From DASRSS01 sp963799045 (lineage in GTDB: Bacteria > Actinomycetota > Actinomycetes > Mycobacteriales > Jatrophihabitantaceae): DNA of 64,000 nucleotides. The position numbers and the translations under genes are program-made. The notes under the pieces are model-generated. The model saw only the letters and a program-made list of their open reading frames with translations. It was not told the origin of the DNA and ran no database searches. Every line of letters begins with the position of its first letter. The first letter of the stretch is position 1. The DNA lies in NCBI GenBank assembly GCA_963799045.1, contig CAWCVN010000007.1, positions 310,001-374,000 of the forward strand, written 5' to 3'. Shown here one piece after another: positions 44,336 through 53,497 of the stretch.

Positions 44336-45098
44336 GGGAGATCAGCAGCTCGATGTCGTGCGCGAGGTCCGTGGGGCTGGTCCCGCCCGTCCACACCACC
44401 GGCGCCTTGCCCCCGATGAAGGCCAGCGTCTGCGTCCCGTGCTCGACGCTGATCGTGCCGCCCTTGCGACGCACCGGCGGCGAGAGCGGGACACCGACCG
44501 ATTCGGCGATCGTGTCGATCTGCTGCACCGGCGCCGTCAGGCCTGCGAACGGCAGCAGCAGGCCGTGGTCGAAGTTGGCCAGCCAGGTGCGCAGCACCCG
44601 CGGGCTGTCGCGCTGCGGGTCGGAGGTGACGAACACGACCTGGGTGTGCGACTGGGTCATCGGCGGCAGGGTCCGCAACGCGGCCGCGAGGTCGGCCATC
44701 GCAGTCGGGCACTCGTCCGGGCAGTGCGTGTAGCCGAAGAAGAGCAGCAGCAGCCGGCCCCGCTGCAGGTCGGCCAGCGTGGTCGTGCCGCCCCGGCTGC
44801 TGCGGAACGGCGCCGTCCGCGCGCTCGGGCTCAGCTGGATCGGCTCGGTGAGCGAGCTGCCGCGCAGACCGGTGGTGGGCGCACCGGCGATGGAGGCCAC
44901 CGGCCCGGCGGCACTGCCCGAACCCCTGCCCGAACCCCTGCCCGGGCCCCCGCCCGAGCTGCAGCCGGCGAGCGTCAGCACGGCCGCCAGCAGCGCCCCT
45001 AGCAGCGCCCCTAGCGGCGGTCCCAGCCGCGGCGTCGCGCCAAGCACTCGGCGTCGGCTGCTTGCCCGGAACTGGTTGTGCACAGCTGTCACGGACAT
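44316..45098 (-). CDS. SCO1/SenC/PrrC-family copper-chaperone lipoprotein
   Basis: 260 residues. A basic N-terminus and lipobox LTLAGC make it a membrane lipoprotein. The thioredoxin-like domain has the copper/redox motif FFGYTHCPDECPTAM (CxxxC) and a distal His in ISVEHGTQTLAF. It probably delivers copper to cytochrome c oxidase or protects against redox stress outside the membrane. The C-terminal residues RVTDAP and the stop are encoded by the first unit of the 14-base tandem array, so the ending could vary between strains. Confidence 0.92.
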   Translation of the reverse strand: MSVTAVHNQFRASSRRRVLGATPRLGPPLGALLGALLAAVLTLAGCSSGGGPGRGSGRGSGSAAGPVASIAGAPTTGLRGSSLTEPIQLSPSARTAPFRSSRGGTTTLADLQRGRLLLLFFGYTHCPDECPTAMADLAAALRTLPPMTQSHTQVVFVTSDPQRDSPRVLRTWLANFDHGLLLPFAGLTAPVQQIDTIAESVGVPLSPPVRRKGGTISVEHGTQTLAFIGGKAPVVWTGGTSPTDLAHDIELLISRVTDAP

Positions 45099-45167
45099 CT
45101 AGTGGCACGCGCACCCACGCCCGGTTCCCGATCGCGCCCGGGATGCGTGCCCGGTCACAGCGGCGGG

Positions 45168-46328
45168 TCAGTACCAGCCGGCCGCCTGCCACGAGGACCA
45201 GGCGCCGCACGGCGTGCCGTACCGGCCGGAGATGTAGCCGAGGCCCCACTTGATCTGGGTCTCGGCGTTGTTCTGCCAGTCCGGCCCGGCCGAGGCCATC
45301 TTCGAGCCCGGCAGCGCCTGCGGGATCCCGTACGCGCCGCTGGTGGCGTTGTCCGCGTGCACGTTCCAGCCGCTCTCGTGGTCCCACAGCGTCACGAGGC
45401 AGTCGTATTGCGCGCTGCTCCAACCGCGTGCCGCCACCAGCGCACGCGCGATGGCCTTCGGGCTACCGCCTGCCGGGGCGTTCGCGGTGCGGGCTGCGGC
45501 GACGGCCTTGGTGCCCACCTTGACCACCCGCGGCTTCGGCACCCGCACCACCACGGTCTTGATCTTGGTGCGGCCGGCCTCGTGTCCGTCGATGTAGACG
45601 ACGGCGTAAGTGATGCGGGCCAGCCCGTCCCTGCCGGGGTACACCAGCTGGGTGCGCCCGGCAGCCATGGTGGCGTCCGGCCGGCTGGTGGTGGCGTACG
45701 GGATCGCCCTGGGCACGGTGACCTGCCTGCGGTTGACCCGCTTGAGCACGATCCGCGCGTCCTGGCGCAGCACCGCGGTCGGCGGCAGCGACAGCTTGTC
45801 GTGGCTGCCCACCCGCACACTGAGGTCTGCGAGCAGTTGCGCGACGGTCGCGTCGGTCGTCGTCACGTGCTGCACCGAACCGTCGTGCACCACGGTGACG
45901 AACTTCGGGGTGCGCACCGCGATGTCGGTAGTGCCCAGCGGCAGCCGCTGGGAACGGGACACCGAGGTGAAGTCCTGCGCCGAGTAGCCGAGCTGGCTCA
46001 TCGCGTCGGCAACGGTCGGGGCGGTCGTCCACACGCTGCGGCGCACGCCGTCGATGTTGAGGTCGAGCAGCCGGCCGCGGCGCAGCACCACCGTGCTGCC
46101 GTTGTGGACCCCGGCACCAGGACTCGGGGCGAGGATGTCGTGCGCGCCGGGCCGGTAGCCGGCCTGGGCGAGCACGCCGTTCACGGTGGCAGCCGTGGTG
46201 TGCATTGTGCTGCGCGTGCCGTCGACGACCAGGGTGACGGTCTTGTCCACGTGGGTCCACGCGGCGACACCGCTCACCAGCCCTGCCAGTACGGCCATGC
46301 TGAGGCCGTACTTCACACTTCGGAGCAA
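45168..46328 (-). CDS. Rpf-like secreted protein: DUF348 x3, G5, transglycosylase-like C-terminus
   Basis: 386 residues. TTG 46328 is chosen because GGAG lies 8 bases upstream and the start (LLRSVKYGLSMAVLAGLVSG) parallels the neighbouring RpfB. A signal/membrane segment is followed by three DUF348 ubiquitin-like repeats (VTLVVDGTRSTMHTTAATV, then LDLNIDGVRRSVWTTAPTV, then VTVVHDGSVQHVTTTDATV) and a G5 domain. The C-terminal domain is not Rpf. It reads CLVTLWDHESGWNVHADNATSGAYGIPQALPGSKMASAGPDW, a lytic-transglycosylase-like fold with Glu in HESGW. It is therefore a domain-swapped paralogue of RpfB, probably remodelling peptidoglycan. Confidence 0.9.
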   Translation of the reverse strand: MLRSVKYGLSMAVLAGLVSGVAAWTHVDKTVTLVVDGTRSTMHTTAATVNGVLAQAGYRPGAHDILAPSPGAGVHNGSTVVLRRGRLLDLNIDGVRRSVWTTAPTVADAMSQLGYSAQDFTSVSRSQRLPLGTTDIAVRTPKFVTVVHDGSVQHVTTTDATVAQLLADLSVRVGSHDKLSLPPTAVLRQDARIVLKRVNRRQVTVPRAIPYATTSRPDATMAAGRTQLVYPGRDGLARITYAVVYIDGHEAGRTKIKTVVVRVPKPRVVKVGTKAVAAARTANAPAGGSPKAIARALVAARGWSSAQYDCLVTLWDHESGWNVHADNATSGAYGIPQALPGSKMASAGPDWQNNAETQIKWGLGYISGRYGTPCGAWSSWQAAGWY

Positions 46329-46373
46329 GAGGGGATCTCCTGTGATCGGTCGTCCCGGTCGCGACCCAAGTGG

Positions 46374-46390
46374 GTCACGGAACTGTAACG
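46374..46390 (-). promoter_or_regulatory. GTCACG-N5-GTAACG box upstream of the Rpf-like gene
   Basis: Two direct hexamers, GTCACG and GTAACG, with 11-base period, 46 bases upstream of the TTG start. The same box occurs 47 bases upstream of rpfB. It resembles the GTMACG-type direct repeats reported for MtrA in actinobacteria (recalled, not checked). Confidence 0.6.
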
Positions 46391-46494
46391 GATCGGCTTT
46401 CGCCCGCGAAACCCGGGGGCGGGGGTCGGGACGTGTCGCCCCCGCCCGAAAACACCATGAATCAAGGCGAATCGGCCGCCGAATCCCGAAAGAC

Positions 46495-46540
46495 GGTCGC
46501 GCCCGGCCCCCGGCAGGACTTCCAGGGGCCGGGCGCGACC
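46495..46540 (-). terminator. Terminator hairpin of rpfB
   Basis: Perfect 16-base arms (GGTCGCGCCCGGCCCC and complement) around a 14-base loop, starting 8 bases after the rpfB stop on the minus strand. There is no U-tract, as is common in high-GC actinobacteria. A second GC hairpin lies at 46415-46447; nothing else is seen in the 220-base gap. Confidence 0.75.
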
Positions 46541-46548
46541 CGGCGGCA

Positions 46549-47643
46549 CTAGAGGTACCGGCCGCAGACCGGCCAGGGGCTCGAGCCGCGGGCGGCGTAG
46601 AGCCGGTTGGCCACGGCGATCTGCTGCGCGCGGCTGGCGAGGTCCGCGCGCGGCGCGTACTTGCCGCCGCCGTTGGACAGCCACGTGCCGTAGTCGAACT
46701 GCAGTCCGCCGTAGAAGCCGTTGCCGGTGTTGATGTGCCAGTTGCCGCCGGACTCGCAGTTGGCAACGGCGTCCCAGTTCAGGCCGTTAGCCGCGACGCG
46801 CACCGCGGGACGCTGCTTGGTCCCGACCTTCTCGACCTGCGCCTTCGGCTGGGTCAGCACGACCCGGTGCACGACCTTGCGGCCGGCGTTGTTGCCGTAG
46901 ACGTACTTGACGCGGTACGTGACCTTGGCACTGCCGGGAACGCCGCGAGTGAGCACCGTGGTCTGGCCTTGGTACATCGACGAGTCGTAGCGCTTGTGCA
47001 CCGGGAAGGGAACCGACTCGCGGACGGTCTGATCCTTGTACGAGATGCGCTGCACCACGATGTGGATGCCGTTGCGGACCGCGTGCGACGCGCTCGGCAG
47101 CACCCGGTCGTTGCGGCCGAGGGTGATGCCCGCGTTGTGCAACACCTGGCCGACCGTCCGCCCGGTCGTGGACAGCTGACGGCGGTGGTGATCGGCCGAG
47201 AGCACGACGCGCATCGGCGAGCGCACGACCAGGCTGGTCGGCGCGAGCGGTAGCCGCGACGAACGTGATACCGAGACGTAGTCCGAGGCCGGGTAGCCGA
47301 GTTCGGACAGAGCCTGATCGACCGTGGGCGCGGTGGTCCAGACGGTCTTGGCGTGACCGTCGACGGTCAGGTTCAACTCGCGACCGCGCTTGTAGACGAT
47401 CGTGCTGCCGTTGTGGATCGAGCTATCTGCGGCCGGCGCGACAATGTCGTGAGAGCTGACGTGGTAGCCCTGGCCGGCGAGGACACCGCTCACGTCGTGA
47501 GCGGTCGTGTGGATCTTCTTGGTCTGGCCGTCGACCACCAGGGTCACGGCGGAACCGTTCGGACCGGCAGCGAAGGCGGCGGTTCCGCCTACGACTCCGG
47601 CAAGTACGGCACCGTAGAGGCCGTACTTGAGGCTGCGACGCAT
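46549..47643 (-). CDS. rpfB: Resuscitation-promoting factor RpfB
   Basis: Secreted peptidoglycan muralytic enzyme, 364 residues from ATG 47643 (MRRSLKYGLYGAVLAGVVGG). Three DUF348 repeats are followed by G5 (SYKDQTVRESVPFPVHKRYDSSM, then YVYGNNAGRKVV). The C-terminal Rpf domain reads GLNWDAVANCESGGNWHINTGNGFYGGLQFDYGTW with catalytic Glu in CESGGNW and disulfide partner in PWPVCGRYL. GGAG 9-12 bases upstream supports this start over the in-frame ATG five codons earlier. The order rpfB-tatD-metG on this strand matches mycobacteria. Confidence 0.97.
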   Translation of the reverse strand: MRRSLKYGLYGAVLAGVVGGTAAFAAGPNGSAVTLVVDGQTKKIHTTAHDVSGVLAGQGYHVSSHDIVAPAADSSIHNGSTIVYKRGRELNLTVDGHAKTVWTTAPTVDQALSELGYPASDYVSVSRSSRLPLAPTSLVVRSPMRVVLSADHHRRQLSTTGRTVGQVLHNAGITLGRNDRVLPSASHAVRNGIHIVVQRISYKDQTVRESVPFPVHKRYDSSMYQGQTTVLTRGVPGSAKVTYRVKYVYGNNAGRKVVHRVVLTQPKAQVEKVGTKQRPAVRVAANGLNWDAVANCESGGNWHINTGNGFYGGLQFDYGTWLSNGGGKYAPRADLASRAQQIAVANRLYAARGSSPWPVCGRYL

Positions 47644-48032
47644 CTGGAGATCTCCCATCTGTTGGTCGCACGCTTCGCGTACTTCGTTGGTCACGGAACC
47701 GTAACGACGGCCGGAGACCCGATCCAAACCGGCGCGGCCGCATTGGCAGGCTCTACTCAGGTTTTGACGCCCACCTAACGCCGCCGTCTCGGCCCGCACC
47801 GAACGTCACCGCGCCCCGGCAGGGCCGTTATCTTGATCAGTTCCAAATCGCGACACGCCCATAATCCGCAGGCTCGAGCGGGCTAGGCCCGCCACGGAGC
47901 GCAACCGGCGGCACAGCACCGGGGTGCACGCCACGCCACCGCCGGAGATCGAGAAGTTCGCGCCTGTGACGCTCAGCACCCAGGCTCCCGAACCTGGACA
48001 AACCGCCGCGGCGGTCGTCGCCTCGGTGGCGG
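47644..48032. other. Intergenic region between rpfB and tatD
   Basis: This 389-base stretch contains the rpfB leader and promoter. I see the direct-repeat box at 47690-47706, an ordinary ribosome-binding region, and no coding frame with family resemblance. I looked for a c-di-AMP (ydaO-type) riboswitch, which precedes some actinobacterial rpf genes, and did not recognise its conserved parts. Confidence 0.5.
47690..47706 (-). promoter_or_regulatory. GTCACG-N5-GTAACG box upstream of rpfB
   Basis: Same two direct hexamers and 11-base period as upstream of the Rpf-like paralogue. The two boxes share GGTCACGGAACYGTAACG and lie at nearly the same distance (46 and 47 bases) from the start codons, which supports a shared regulator, possibly MtrA. 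Confidence 0.6.
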
Positions 48033-48827
48033 TCAGCCCGCGCGAAACCCGAAGACCCGCGCCCCGTTTGCGGTAATTGCGGCGCACAGCTCGTCCGGCT
48101 CGTGCCCGGTCGCGGCCGCGAGTCCCCGCACCGTGATCGGTAGCAGCACCGGCGAGTTGGGCCTGCCCCGATAGGGGTGCGGCGTCAGGAACGGCGCGTC
48201 GGTCTCGACCAGCAGCTGTTCGGGCGGCACGACCGCCGCGGCCCCGCGCAGACCCGGAGCGTTCTTGAAGGTGACGACCCCCGGAAACGACAGCAGATAG
48301 CCGGCGCGCACACACGCACGGGCCATCTCGGCGTCACCCGAGAAGGCATGGAACACGACCTGCTCCGGGGCGCCCTCCTCGCGCAGGATGCGCAGCACGT
48401 CGGCGTGGGCGTCGCGGTCGTGGATCATCAGCGGCTTGCCCACCCGCTTGGCCAGCGCGATGTGCCGACGGAAGTGCTTCTGCTGCTCGGCCGGCCGGGT
48501 CCGGTCCCAGTAGTAGTCCAGCCCGGTCTCGCCCACGGCGACCACCCGCGGGTCGTGCGCCAGCCGCTCGAGCTCGGCGTAGTCGTCGTCGGTCAGCCCG
48601 CCGATCTCGGTCGGGTGGACCGCCACGGCGGCGTACACGTCCGGGTGCGCGTTCGCGGCCGCCACGCACCAGCGCGAGGACGCGACGCAGTCCCCCACCG
48701 TGATCGCGGCGGCCACCCCGACCGCCCGCGCCTCGGCCATCACCCCGGCCACGAACGCGTCGTCGGCGGCCACCCCCGACCGCTGCGCCATCGCATCCAG
48801 ATGCGTGTGCGCGTCGAACAGCGGCAC
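48033..48827 (-). CDS. tatD: TatD-family metal-dependent hydrolase
   Basis: TatD DNase-like TIM barrel, 264 residues from GTG 48827 (VPLFDAHTHLDAM). Metal-binding motifs: DAHTHLD, VAVGETGLDYYWDR, MIHDRDAHAD, FHAFSGDAEMA and VETDAPFLTPH. The frame is open to GTG 48935, which would add a low-complexity 36-residue N-terminus. That extension is encoded by a large nested palindrome directly behind metG, so I prefer 48827; a gene finder may choose 48935. Conserved neighbour of rpfB and metG. Confidence 0.93.
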   Translation of the reverse strand: MPLFDAHTHLDAMAQRSGVAADDAFVAGVMAEARAVGVAAAITVGDCVASSRWCVAAANAHPDVYAAVAVHPTEIGGLTDDDYAELERLAHDPRVVAVGETGLDYYWDRTRPAEQQKHFRRHIALAKRVGKPLMIHDRDAHADVLRILREEGAPEQVVFHAFSGDAEMARACVRAGYLLSFPGVVTFKNAPGLRGAAAVVPPEQLLVETDAPFLTPHPYRGRPNSPVLLPITVRGLAAATGHEPDELCAAITANGARVFGFRAG

Positions 48828-48857
48828 GCGAAGGGGTTCTGGCGCAGGGGGCGGAGC

Positions 48858-48935
48858 GTGTCCGGATCGCGCGCGTGGATGGGCCTGGCCCCCCTGCGCC
48901 GCAGGCGCAGGGGGGGTTGCGGGCGATCCGGACAC
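48858..48935. repeat. Nested palindrome between metG and tatD
   Basis: Outer arms GTGTCCGGATCGC (48858-48870) and complement (48923-48935) are perfect over 13 bases. The inner arms CCCCCCTGCGCC (48889-48900) and complement (48904-48915) are perfect over 12 bases with a 3-base loop. It begins 11 bases after the metG stop on the minus strand, so it may be the metG terminator. The element is exactly 78 bases (26 codons) and keeps the tatD frame open. Confidence 0.8.
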
Positions 48936-48946
48936 CCGGCAGCCCC

Positions 48947-50748
48947 TCAGCCCTCGGCCAGACGCCCGAGCTCCTCGTCGACGACCGACGGGTCGAGCTT
49001 GGCGAAGATCGGGGTCGGCGGCGCGATCGGCTGCCCGACCGCGATCGGCGTCGACTCCCAGCGCGCTCCGGTGTCGTAGTCGCCGGTGAGCACCGAGTAG
49101 CTCGGCGAGCCCGGCGCGGTCTGCTCGTCGACCTCGACCAGCTCGGGCATCCGCGCCCAGTCGCCCGCACCGCCGAGCGCCGCGTGCACCTTGGCCGATG
49201 ACGAGGGCAGGAACGGGGTCAGCATCGTCTTCGCGTCGGAGACGACCTGCAGCGCCACGTGCAGCACGGAGGCCATCCGGTCCGGGTCGCCGTTTTTCAG
49301 CTTCCACGGCTCCATGTCCGACAGGTACTTGTTCGCGGCGCCCACGACGGTCATCGCCTCGCCGATCGCCGCCTTCTGCCGGGACCGCGCGAGCAGCTCG
49401 CCGACCGAGCCGAACGCCGCCTTCGACGCGGCCAGCAGCCCGTGGTCGGCGTCGGTCAGCGCGCCGGGCGCCGGGTATCGCGCCCAGGTTCTTCGCCGTC
49501 ATCGACAGCGTGCGGTTGACCAGGTTGCCCCAGGTGCCGACGAGTTCCTCGTTGTTGCGCCGGACGAACTCCGACCAGGTGAAGTCGGTGTCCTGGTTCT
49601 CCGGTCCCGCTACGGCCAGGTAGTAGCGCAGCGCGTCGGCGTCGTAGCGGCTGAGCATGTCGCCGACGTAGATGACGACCTGCCGCGAGGAGGAGAACTT
49701 GCGGCCCTCCATCGTGAGGAATTCGCTGGAGACCACCTCGTAGGGCAGCTGCAGCGCGCCCAGCGAGCCGGGCGTGCCGCCCTTCGCGCCGATCCCGGAG
49801 TAGCCCATCAGCATCGCCGGCCAGATCTCGGCGTGGAAGACGATGTTGTCCTTGCCCATGAAGTAGTAGTGACGGGCGTTCTCGTCCTGCCACCACGCGC
49901 GCCACGCCTCCGGGTCCCCGATGCGCCGGGCCCACTCGATCGAGGCCGACAGGTAGCCGACGACCGCGTCGAACCAGACGTAGATCGACTTCTCGGGCCG
50001 GTCCCGCCAGCCGTCAAGCGGGACCGGGATGCCCCACTCCAGGTCGCGGGTGTACGAGCGGGGCTTGAGGTCCTCGAGCAGGTTGAGGCTGAACTTCTGC
50101 ACGTTCGGCCGCCAGTGCGCCTGCTTGTTCAGCCAGTCGGCGAGCACCTCGGCGAACGCGGGCAGGTCGAGCATCATCTGCTCGGTCTCGACGAACTGCG
50201 GCGTCTCGCCGTTGATCTTGCTGACCGGGTTGATCAGGTCGATCGGGTCGAGCTGGTTGCCGCAGTTGTCGCACTGGTCGCCGCGCGCGCTTTCGTAACC
50301 GCAGATCGGGCAGGTGCCCTCGATGTAGCGGTCGGGAAGGGTCCGCCCGGTCGACGGGCTGATCGCGCCCAGCTGCTTCTCGGCGAAGACGTAGCCGTTC
50401 TTCAGCAGCCCCAGGAAGATCTCCTGCGTGATCGCGTAGTGGTTCTTCGTCGTCGTGCGGGTGAACAGGTCGTAGGACAGCCCCAGGTTGCTGCAGGTCC
50501 TTGGCGATCACCAGCGCGTTGCGGTCGGCCAGCTCGCGTGGACTCACGCCCTCCTTGTCGGCCTGCACCTGGATCGGCGTGCCGTGCTCGTCGGTGCCGC
50601 TGACCATCAGCACCTTGTTTCCGATCATGCGCTGGTAGCGCGCGAACACGTCGGACGGGACGCCGAAACCAGCGACGTGGCCGATGTGGCGGGGGCCGTT
50701 GGCGTAGGGCCAGGCGACGGCCGTCAGGACATGATCAGAGGTTCTCAC
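48947..50748 (-). CDS. metG: Methionyl-tRNA synthetase (frame interrupted)
   Basis: Charges initiator and elongator tRNA-Met. The class I HIGH motif is in YANGPRHIGHVAGFG. A zinc-type CxxC region lies around 50230-50330. The tRNA-binding/catalytic part reads EKSIYVWFDAVVGYL, NIVFHAEIWPAMLMGY and the KMSKS equivalent MEGRKFSSSR. The frame shifts near 50500, where the zinc part moves to a different frame, and again near 49480, before the C-terminus KYLSDMEPWKLKNGDPDRM. Since this gene should be essential, the breaks are almost certainly sequence errors. GTG 50748 has a leaderless-type -10 just upstream. Confidence 0.94.
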
Positions 50749-50754
50749 AGGCTC

Positions 50755-50760
50755 AGGTTA
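50755..50760 (-). promoter_or_regulatory. -10 element of a probable leaderless metG transcript
   Basis: TAACCT on the minus strand, 6 bases before GTG 50748, with no ribosome-binding sequence between. The spacing puts the transcription start at or next to the start codon. Confidence 0.55.
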
Positions 50761-50791
50761 GTGGGCCGCGCGCAGCCGTGTCCGGGCCGAC

Positions 50792-50835
50792 CAGAGTGCA
50801 GACGCGCCGACAACGCGCGGCGCGTCTGCACTCTG
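50792..50835. terminator. Long perfect hairpin downstream of rsmI
   Basis: Arms of 17 bases (CAGAGTGCAGACGCGCC and complement) around a 10-base loop. It is located 34 bases after the rsmI stop on the minus strand and upstream of the metG promoter. It may be the rsmI terminator. Its sequence is unrelated to the GAGTGGCGCG repeat family and may represent a second repeat family. Confidence 0.72.
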
Positions 50836-50869
50836 ACTATGCGAAGCAGCGTTCGGCCTGGCGCCCGCA

Positions 50870-51724
50870 TCAATCCCCCTCCTTCGCTGCGACGACCGCG
50901 TCGAACACCGCCCGCTTGGGTACGCCCCGGGCCCGGGCCACCTCCGCGATCGCCTCCTTGCGCGGCTGCCCGGCCGCCTCCCGCTCGGCGACCTCGGCCG
51001 CGAGCGCAGGACCGCTGACCGCCTCGGCCGCCTCGGCGGCACCGCCGACGACGAGCGTGATCTCGCCGCGCACGTCGCCCTCGGCCCACGCGGCCAGCTC
51101 GCCGAGCGTGCCGCGCAGCACCTGTTCGTAGGTCTTGGTCAGCTCCCGGCACACCGCCGCTGGGCGGTCGGCACCGAACGCGTCGGCGAGCTCGCGCAGC
51201 GTGCCGGCCACCCGGTGCGGGGCCTCGAAGAACACCAGCGTGCGGCGCTCGGCCGCGAGCGCCGCGAGCGGCCCGGCGCCGCTCGCCGGCTTTGCGGGGC
51301 AGGAAGCCCTCGAAGCAGAACCGATCGACGGGAAGGCCGGAGACGGCCAGGGCCGTCGTCACCGCGGACGGCCCGGGCAGCGCCGTCACCCCGATCCCCT
51401 CGGCGGCCGCGGCCGCCACCAGCCGGTAGCCGGGGTCGGACACCGAGGGCATGCCGGCGTCGGTCACGACCAGCACGTCCTGGCCGCTGCGCAGGGCGTC
51501 GAGCAGCTGCGGCACGCGGGTGGATCTCGTTGGCGTCGAAGAACGACACGGACCGCCCGGACCGGCTCGACGCCCAGGTCGCGGCACAGCCGGTGCAGCC
51601 GGCGGGTGTCCTCGGCCGCGATGACGTCGGCCGTCGCCAGCGCCGCCCGCAGGCGCGCCGAGGCGTCCTCGGGCCGGCCCAGCGGAGCCCCGGCGAGGAC
51701 CACGCGTCCCGGTTGCGGCGACAT
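50870..51724 (-). CDS. rsmI: 16S rRNA (cytidine(1402)-2'-O)-methyltransferase (frame interrupted)
   Basis: SAM-dependent 2'-O-methylation of 16S rRNA C1402. The pieces join as MSPQPGRVVLAGAPLG and VIAAEDTRRLHRLCRDLGVE, then VVTDAGMPSVSDPGYRLV with ALPGPSAVTTALAVSGLP and FCFEGFLPRKAGERR. The last part reads VFFEAPHRVAGTLRELADAFG, then CRELTKTYEQVLRGTL and GEITLVVGG. Frame changes occur near 51550, 51525 and 51295. Divergent from pmt, the standard actinobacterial arrangement. Confidence 0.92.
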
Positions 51725-51852
51725 GCGGCGACCATAACGCGAGGAGCGCTCGCGCGAAGAGCCGCGCACCGCGCGACGAAGGAGCTTGCGGCTGGTCCAC
51801 AGGATGGGCCCCGAGCTCGCGAGGGGTCCAGACGAGGACCACTGCGCGCGGA

Positions 51853-51858
51853 TAAGAT
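51853..51858 (+). promoter_or_regulatory. -10 element of a probable leaderless pmt transcript
   Basis: TAAGAT (TANNNT) ends 7 bases before GTG 51866, without a ribosome-binding sequence. This is the typical leaderless spacing in actinobacteria. Confidence 0.6.
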
Positions 51859-51865
51859 CGGCTGC

Positions 51866-53467
51866 GTGACGGCGATGCTCGAGGCACCGGCCGGCGGCCC
51901 GGGCGAGGCCGCGGACGACCCGACCGCGACGACGCATCCGGTTCCGGCAGCGCTGCTGCCGTGGCGCGACCCGCGCCCCGGCTGAGCTGGGCACTCACGC
52001 TGGCAGTGGCCGCGATCGCCGCGCTCACCCGCTTCTGGGCGCTCGGCTTCCCGTCGGGGAAAATCTTCGACGAGGTCTACTACGCCACCGAGGCGCAGGA
52101 GATCTGGCGGTTCGGCTACGAGGACAACCGCGGCTACATGTTCATCGTCCACCCGCCGCTGGGCAAGTGGCTGATCGGACTGACCTCGGCGATCTGGGGC
52201 AACAACTCGCTCGGCTGGCGGGTGGCCCCCGCGATCGCCGGTGTCGTCGGCGTCATCCTGATCACCCGCATCGCGCAGCGGATGCTGCGCTCGACCCTGT
52301 TCGGGGTGCTCGCCGGCCTGCTGCTCGACGATGGACGGGCTGTCCCTGGTGCTGGCCCGCACGGCGCTGCTCGACATCTTCTTGCAGACGTTCGTGCTGG
52401 CGGGCTTCGGCGCCCTGGTGCTCGACCGCGACCAGATGCGCACGCGTCTTGGCCGCCTCGTCGGCGCCGGCGCGGACCTCGCCACGGCGCGCCGTCGCTG
52501 GGCCCGCGGCCGTGGCGGGTCGGCGGCGGGCGTGCTGCTCGGGCTGGCCTGCGCGGTGAAGTGGACGGCGCTGTCGTTCTTCGTGCTGTTCGCGATCCTG
52601 TCCGTGCTGTGGGACCGCGGCGCGCTCAAGGCCGCCGGCGTCCGCCGGCCCGGCGCGGGCCACGCTGCGGCGCTCGGCGAGTGCCGGCGCTGGGTTCGCT
52701 GGTCGCTGGTGCCGGTCGGCACCTACCTGCTGACCTACCTCGGCTGGTTCACCGGCGAGAACGGCTGGGGGCGGCACTGGGCCGACACCCACGGCCCGTC
52801 GACCCGCCTGGACCTGCTCGGGGTGCGCATCCCGTTCAGCTGGGCCTGGGTGCCGGCACCGATCCGGGCGCTCGGGTCGTACACCCTGCAGGCGTACCGG
52901 TTCCACGAAGGCCTGGACAGCGGGCACACCTATCAGTCCAGCCCGTGGAGCTGGCTGGTGCTCGGCCGACCGGTCGACTTCTACTACGACGGCTCGAGCA
53001 CCTCCTGCGGGTCTGGCTCCTGCTCGCGCGAGATCCTGTTGATCGGCACCCCGCTGATGTGGTGGGCGTTCGTCCCCATGCTGCTGTGGCTGGCCTGGCA
53101 CTGGGCCACCACCCGGGACTGGCGGGCGGGCGCGGTCTGGGTCGCCATGCTGGCCGGCTGGGCGGTCTGGTTCCAGGACCTCAAGCGCACGATGTTCCTG
53201 TTCTACATGGCGCCGCTGATGCCGTTCCTGATCATCGGGCTGTGACCCTCGCGCTCGGCGCAGCTGCTCGGCCCGGGGCTGCGGCGCACCGGCGACGAGA
53301 GGCGCGACTCGTCCGGTCGACGACGCCGGCATGGGGCGTGATCGCGGTGGCGGTGTATCTGGGGCTGGTCGTCGCCGACTTCGTCTGGATGTGGCCGATC
53401 TTCACCGGCGGGCTGTTGACCTACGGCGCAGTGGCATGCGCATATGTGGCTGCCCTCCTGGGTATGA
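51866..53467 (+). CDS. pmt: Dolichyl-phosphate-mannose--protein O-mannosyltransferase (frame interrupted)
   Basis: Polytopic membrane GT-39 enzyme that transfers mannose from polyprenyl-P-mannose to secreted proteins. It starts VTAMLEAPAGGPG. The first-loop catalytic acidic region is FDEVYYATEAQEIWRFG, followed by FIVHPPLGKWLIG and many hydrophobic helices (LGLACAVKWTALSFFVLFAIL, VPVGTYLLTYLGWF). The C-terminus joins as TYGA then WHAHMWLPSWV, the characteristic Pmt ending, with TGA at 53465-53467. Shifts are seen near 51970, 52330, 53250 and 53430. Probable clients include the secreted proteins of this window (inference). Confidence 0.92.
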
Positions 53468-53497
53468 GTTCGGCAGAGCCGGACGAGGAGGAGACTC

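Noticed and set aside
47644..48032. c-di-AMP (ydaO) riboswitch before rpfB
   Set aside because: The conserved ydaO segments were not visible and the transcribed leader appears too short.
47806..48315. Minus-strand 169-residue frame at the tatD 3' end
   Set aside because: It overlaps tatD in another frame and has no family features.
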